DNA from: Catenaria anguillulae PL171
Taxonomy: Eukaryota; Blastocladiomycota; Blastocladiomycetes; Blastocladiales; Catenariaceae
Direction of reading: 5' to 3'
NCBI GenBank assembly: GCA_002102555.1
Contig: MCFL01000338.1
Coordinates: forward strand, 1-24,481
DNA: 24,481 nucleotides
This document shows positions 19,924-24,481 of the stretch, piece after piece. A program made the position numbers and the translations under genes. How positions within the stretch are numbered: the stretch's first letter is position 1; every line of letters begins with the position of its first letter. The notes under the pieces are model-generated. The model was not told the DNA's origin, ran no database searches, and worked only from the letters and a program-made list of their open reading frames with translations.

Positions 19924-22900
19924 ATGCCCAACTGCTGCGCTCACGACCTGCACGAGGCTCTCGGCTCTGCCGCCGTGCTCATCGACGCCGAAATCGCAGC
20001 CATTCACGCCGAAGCGTCTGCTGGCGCCACGCCCGCCGACCTCGATGGCTTCACCGCCGCGACAACTCCGGCCCGCTACGCGCCCAACATTGCCCTTGAG
20101 CCCATTCACCTTGACATTGCACTCGACTTTGACTTTGATGCTGCCAAGGCCGATGCCAGCATCACGCACACGATCCGTTGCAACCGGGCCGGAGGCGAAT
20201 CTGCGTCCGACGCCATGCGCAAGGCCGTCTCGTCGCTCAAGCTGCACGGCGTTGCCCTTGACAATGTGCGTGTGGAGGGCGACCTCGTGGGCTCGTTTGA
20301 GTACACGGGCAAGGAGATCCACATTGACTGGACCAAGCCGTTTGCCCGCGGCGAGGAGCGCAAGGTCACAATCAAGTACACGGTCGAGCAACCCGTTGCC
20401 GGCATGTACTTCAACCACGCCAATGGCAAGTTTGGCTACGGGCCGCATGGCACCCATGTGATCACCGATCACGAGACGGAGCGTGCGCGGTACTGGCTCG
20501 CAACCATTGACGAGCCCACCGTCCGGCCAAAGCTCACGTTCCACCTCACTGCGCCCGCGCACATGGAGGCCTTGGCCAACGGCAATCTCGTCTCCACCAC
20601 GGCGTCCGCTGATGGCGCCCGCAAGACGACCGTCTGGCACCTCGACTACCCTTGCCCGTCGTATTTGCTCTGTCTCGCCGTTGGCGAATTCAACTCGGTG
20701 GAAGACGAGGCCGCGCAAATCGGCGGCCGTACCGTGCCCATCAAGTATTTTGGCACAAAGATGATGCCCGCCGAGGAACTGAAACGTGGTCTGGATCAGA
20801 CCAAGCACATGATTGAATGGTTGAGCAACAAGTTGCAGTTTGACTTGCCCTGGGACAAGTATTACCAAATCTCGAGCCCTTACTCGGGCGGCGCAATGGA
20901 GAACATTTCGTTCGTGACGTGGGGGGACTTTGTGCACATGGACGAGCGCCAATCGAGGGACTTTAAGATGCGGGTCGACTCGACCAACATTCATGAGGCC
21001 GTGCATACGTGGTTTGGCGATGTCACTGTGATTCGGTACACTCGTTTCTTCTCAATGCGTGCCATTTGGATCTCGGCGCGTGACTGACTGGGCTGCATTG
21101 CTATGTGATTATGCAGCTACTTTGAGTCGGTTTGGCTCAAGGAATCGTTTGCCACCTACCTTCCGCTCGTATATCAATCGGAATCATACCCTGGTGCCAA
21201 CATCCCTCCACAAGACCTTAAGGATTATGGCCGGTTCAACATGCTCATGACCCAGGAACGGTACATGTCGGCGACTGCCGGCTATCTGCGCCCCGTCGTG
21301 TGCAAGCGTTACGACCACTCGTGGGACATGGTTCGTCTCACTCTTTGGTTCATTGGTTGTCGAATCGCTCGCATTAGCCACAAACTGACCTTGAATGGAC
21401 GGATTGTAACAGTTTGATGCCTACTCGTACCCGGGCGGTGCCATGCGTATCCACATGCTGCGCGGTCTGCTTGGCGACGATGTGTTCTGGTCGGGTCTCT
21501 CAAAGTACCTGCACAAGTTTGCAGGCAAGACGGTCACCACCGACGATTTGCGCAAGGTGCTCGAAGCCGAATCTGGTCTCAACCTCGTTCAATTCTTTGA
21601 CCAATGGTTCACCGAAGGCAAGGGCCACCCGACCTTCAAGCCCTCGTTCGGCTTTGACCCGGCACGCAATGTGGCGCACCTGACGCTCGAGCAGACGCAG
21701 GCGGACGCCGCCAAGGGCGTGCCGCTGTTTGCCATGGACATGCCCGTGCACTTTGTGGGCAAGGACGGCGAAGTCTTCAAGGCCGTGGCCAAGTTTGATG
21801 GGACCAACGCCAAGGCGGTTGCCATTGCACACACGGGCGGCAAGCCCGTGCGCGTGGAACTCGACCCGCACGGCTTCCAGTTGTTTGCCCTGTCCGACTC
21901 TGCGTTTGTGCCCGCGGCCGATTTGGCGCTCAACGCGGCCGAGTTTAGCGACGACGTTGTGCAGCGCATTCGCGCTTACCGTGGATTGATCAAGGAGGCC
22001 GATTTCACGACGCTGCGCAAGGTGCGTGCGCTCGCGCTCAAGGAAAAGTCGCCGTGGGTCAGGCAAGAGATTGTTGCGGCGCTCAAGGCGCACCGCCACG
22101 AGCCCATGGTCAGTTTGGCGCTCGAGCTGGTCGAGCGCGAGACCAACGACTATGCGCGCACGGCCATGTTGGGTCACCTCGAGTTCAAGCATCCCGCCGT
22201 GCACGAGTACGCCCAGACCAAGTTGGCCGACGCGCAAGTCAAGTCTGGCTGGACCTACTTGCAGATTGCTGCGCTCGTGCGCATGCTGGCCGTGCAAGCC
22301 GACGCGGCTGATTTCCAGTTTGTTGCCGACCTGGCCACCGCCAAGGGTGACTCACTCAAGGGGATCGAGTTCTACAACCAAGTCCAGGCCGAAGCCATCC
22401 GGTCGGTTGCCAAGTTCCGTACCACGCAGGCCGCCGAGCTGCTGCTGTCGCTGCACGAGCGGTTCCAGCGCGAAAACGCCGCTTGGCGCCTCAAGACTGC
22501 CCTGGTCGTTGCCCTCGCGCAGATCGCTGCCTGGGTGCATGCCGACACCGTTGGTGTGCGTGTTGGCGAGGCTCTTGCCGAACTTGTTGTCGACGAGTCG
22601 TCGGGCACGGTCCGCATGTACGCTAGTATCTTGCTTGCACGGGCGCCGCACGCGATCGCATCCAAGCACGCCGGCACCATTCGCAACGCGCTTGTGCTTC
22701 AATCCGAGCAAGCAAAGGTCACTATCACCAAGGCGTTGACGGCGCTGGGTAAGGCGAGTGCCGACAAGGATGCGGCCGTGAATGCGCTCAAGGGCAAGGT
22801 GGCGGCGCTCGAAAAGTCGTTGGCAAAGGTCGAAAACAGGTACTTGGCTCAGCAGGAGCAGGAGGTGCTGGTGGCCAAGACGGCGGCCAAGGCCCAAAGG

Positions 22901-24481
22901 GAGGTTGCCGCCAAGGCAACGGTGGTGTCAATTGAGAAGGCAGCGGCGGCCGCGACGGCGGCAGCCAAGGCTCCCATCACTCTCAACCATCTCGATGGCC
23001 ACAAGGTCGTGCGCACGCCAGAGGAGATCAAGAACGATTTGGAGGCGATCATCACGACGTTGACCAAGGTGTACGACCAGATTGCTGCGTTGCCCGAAGA
23101 ACAGTGCACGTTTGAATCCGTGTTCCTGCGCACGGCCCGCTTGGACAACCGCGCATTGGGCGAGTTCTTTGCCTTGGGCTTCTTGAAGGCCGTCGCGCCC
23201 GAGAAGGAGGTCCGGGATGCCAGTAACGATGCAACCAAGAGGATGACCGATTTTATGATTGAAGTCAACGCTCGGTAGGTGTCACCCATTTCTCTTCCTT
23301 TCGACTAGTGTCGGCTTCTCATCCCATTTCGCTCGCGTTCATTGTGCTGCAGTGAGGACTTGTACCGTGTCGCCAAGGCCGCGTATGCTCGTCTCCCCAA
23401 GGACCTTGACCCTCAAGACCAACGCCTGGTCGACCGCATCATGCGCGACTACCGCCGTCAAGGACTCGAGCTTCCCAAGGCCGAAAAGGACGAGCTCGTT
23501 GCCATGCGCAAGCGCATCTCGGACTTGTCACGAGAATTCTCTCGAAACATCGCCGAGGACAAGACGTTTGTCGCTGTGACCCGGCGAAGAGCTCGACGGC
23601 ATGTCCGAGGACTACATCAAGTCGCTCAAGACGACTGATGACGGCAAGTACAAGGTTACCATGGACTACCCGAGTCGGTTGCCATTGATGAAGAAGTGCA
23701 AGGTTGCTGAAACCGCCGCAAGGTGGACGAGGCCGGGTCGACCATGTGCCCAGAAAACAAGGCGCTTCTTGAAGAGTGATGGAATTGCGCGCAAAGTGTG
23801 CGCAATCTTGGGCTACCGCAACCACTCCCATTTCCGTTTGGAGATCAACATGGCCAAGGATCCCGAGACGGTGACGTCGTTCTTGGACGACTTGCGCACC
23901 AAGCTGCAGCCGCTTGCCAAGCAGGATTACGTCCGCTTGTTGGAAATCAAGAACGTAGAGCTCGCAAAGCAAGGCCTTCCCAAGGCTGACACGCTCGACT
24001 CGTGGGACGTGTCGTACTACCAAAACATTCTCGTCGAGACCGAGTATGCGCTGGATCAAGAGCAGCTCAACCCTACTTTAGCTTCGAGGTCGTGACCAAG
24101 GGCATGCTCGACATGTACGCCAAGATTCTCGGCATCAAGTTTGTGCAAGTCACGATGCCGTGGCCTGGCACGAAGATGTGACATTGTGGCGCTGCTACGA
24201 CGCAAAGACAAACAACCTTTTGGGCTCGTTCTACATGGATTTGTACCCGCGCGACGGTGCCTTCACCCATCGGCCGTTTTCCCGATTCGCCCGGGATGCC
24301 AGCTTGCCGACGGTTCGTACCAGACGCCGATTGCCGCCATGAAGTGCAACTTTACCAAGCCGACCAAGGAGAGCCGTCGCTGTTGACGCACGACGAAGTC
24401 GTGACGTACTTCCACGAATTCGGGCACGTGCTGCATCACATGTTGCTCAGCCGGCAACGTGAAGCATGCCGTGTTTTCGGG
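19924..24481 (+). CDS. M1 aminopeptidase fused in frame to M3 (thimet/saccharolysin-type) oligopeptidase, 3'-partial
   Basis: Exons are 19924-21035, 21117-21330, 21413-23274 and 23353 onward; introns are 81, 82 and 78 bases. The M1 half has the substrate motif GGAMEN (residues 322-327) and the zinc site H357-E-A-V-H361 with E380 in WLKESFATY, the exact HExxH-x18-E spacing. An alpha-solenoid (HEAT-like) follows to about residue 890, then an Ala/Lys/Glu-rich coiled-coil-like linker (about 895-962). From about residue 963 the chain matches M3 oligopeptidases: VVRTPEEI, TLTKVYDQIAAL, KEVRDASNDATKRM, EDLYRVAKAAY, later INMAKDPETVTSFLDDL, AWHEDVTLW, FYMDLYPRDG, MKCNFTKPT and the zinc motif HEFGH at 24413-24427. 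Both halves are predicted cytosolic peptide-degrading metalloenzymes. After about 23580 the M3 half needs about nine one-base frame corrections to stay aligned, so the 3' end is unreliable. The third M3 zinc ligand lies beyond the window. Confidence 0.85.

Noticed and set aside
19894-22897. Long minus-strand frames (up to 370 codons) antisense to the M1 gene
   Set aside because: They are antisense shadows caused by strong codon bias; the plus strand holds GGAMEN and HExxH-x18-E with correct spacing.
1-24481. Transposons, viral remnants, CRISPR arrays and rRNA
   Set aside because: No terminal repeats, transposase, polymerase or capsid-like sequence, spaced repeats or rRNA signatures were seen on either strand.

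Overview
This window looks like nuclear DNA of a eukaryote with a compact, gene-dense genome and many short spliceosomal introns. I place about 20 introns, mostly 65-105 bases and one of 146. Most have a CTGAC, CTGAT or TTGAC branch-site-like word 15-40 bases before the acceptor. Gene content (Arp3, proteasome chaperone PAC2, a MERIT40/BABAM1 homologue, a Bye1-like PHD/TFIIS/SPOC protein, M1 and M3 peptidases, secreted proteins with GPI-like tails) best fits an early-diverging zoosporic fungus or a close relative. The lineage is inferred, not shown. I saw no transposons, viral remnants, tRNA, rRNA or CRISPR.

Layout. 64-1077 (+): PAC2/PSMG2, four exons. 1143-6200 (-): a same-strand array of four intronless genes for small secreted proteins, each probably GPI-anchored. 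They share an unrecognised domain with an invariant C-x17-C spacing; two members carry one copy and two carry two. 7381-8947 (+): Arp3, four exons. 9272-10871 (+): BABAM1/MERIT40-like, seven exons. 11172-13610 (+): an unrecognised protein with a C-terminal two-helix membrane hairpin and a probable GC-AG intron. 14235-18639 (-): a 1412-residue nuclear protein with PHD, YCS-type zinc finger, TFIIS-central and SPOC regions. 19924-24481 (+, runs off the window): an M1 aminopeptidase fused in frame to an M3 (thimet-type) oligopeptidase.

The most unusual points are (1) the M1-M3 peptidase fusion, carried by one continuous exon with no in-frame ATG near the junction; (2) the C-x17-C secreted family with tandem gene and domain duplication; (3) a run of about nine one-base frame breaks confined to the last 0.9 kb, where the M3 half is otherwise well conserved; and (4) the PHD-YCS-TFIIS-SPOC combination, whose PHD finger is split by an intron that would stay open if retained.

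The genes are mostly unrelated housekeeping loci. PAC2 (proteasome assembly) and the M1-M3 protein (trimming of peptides) act at different points of protein turnover but lie about 19 kb apart, so no functional cluster is implied. The only true cluster is the secreted-protein array.
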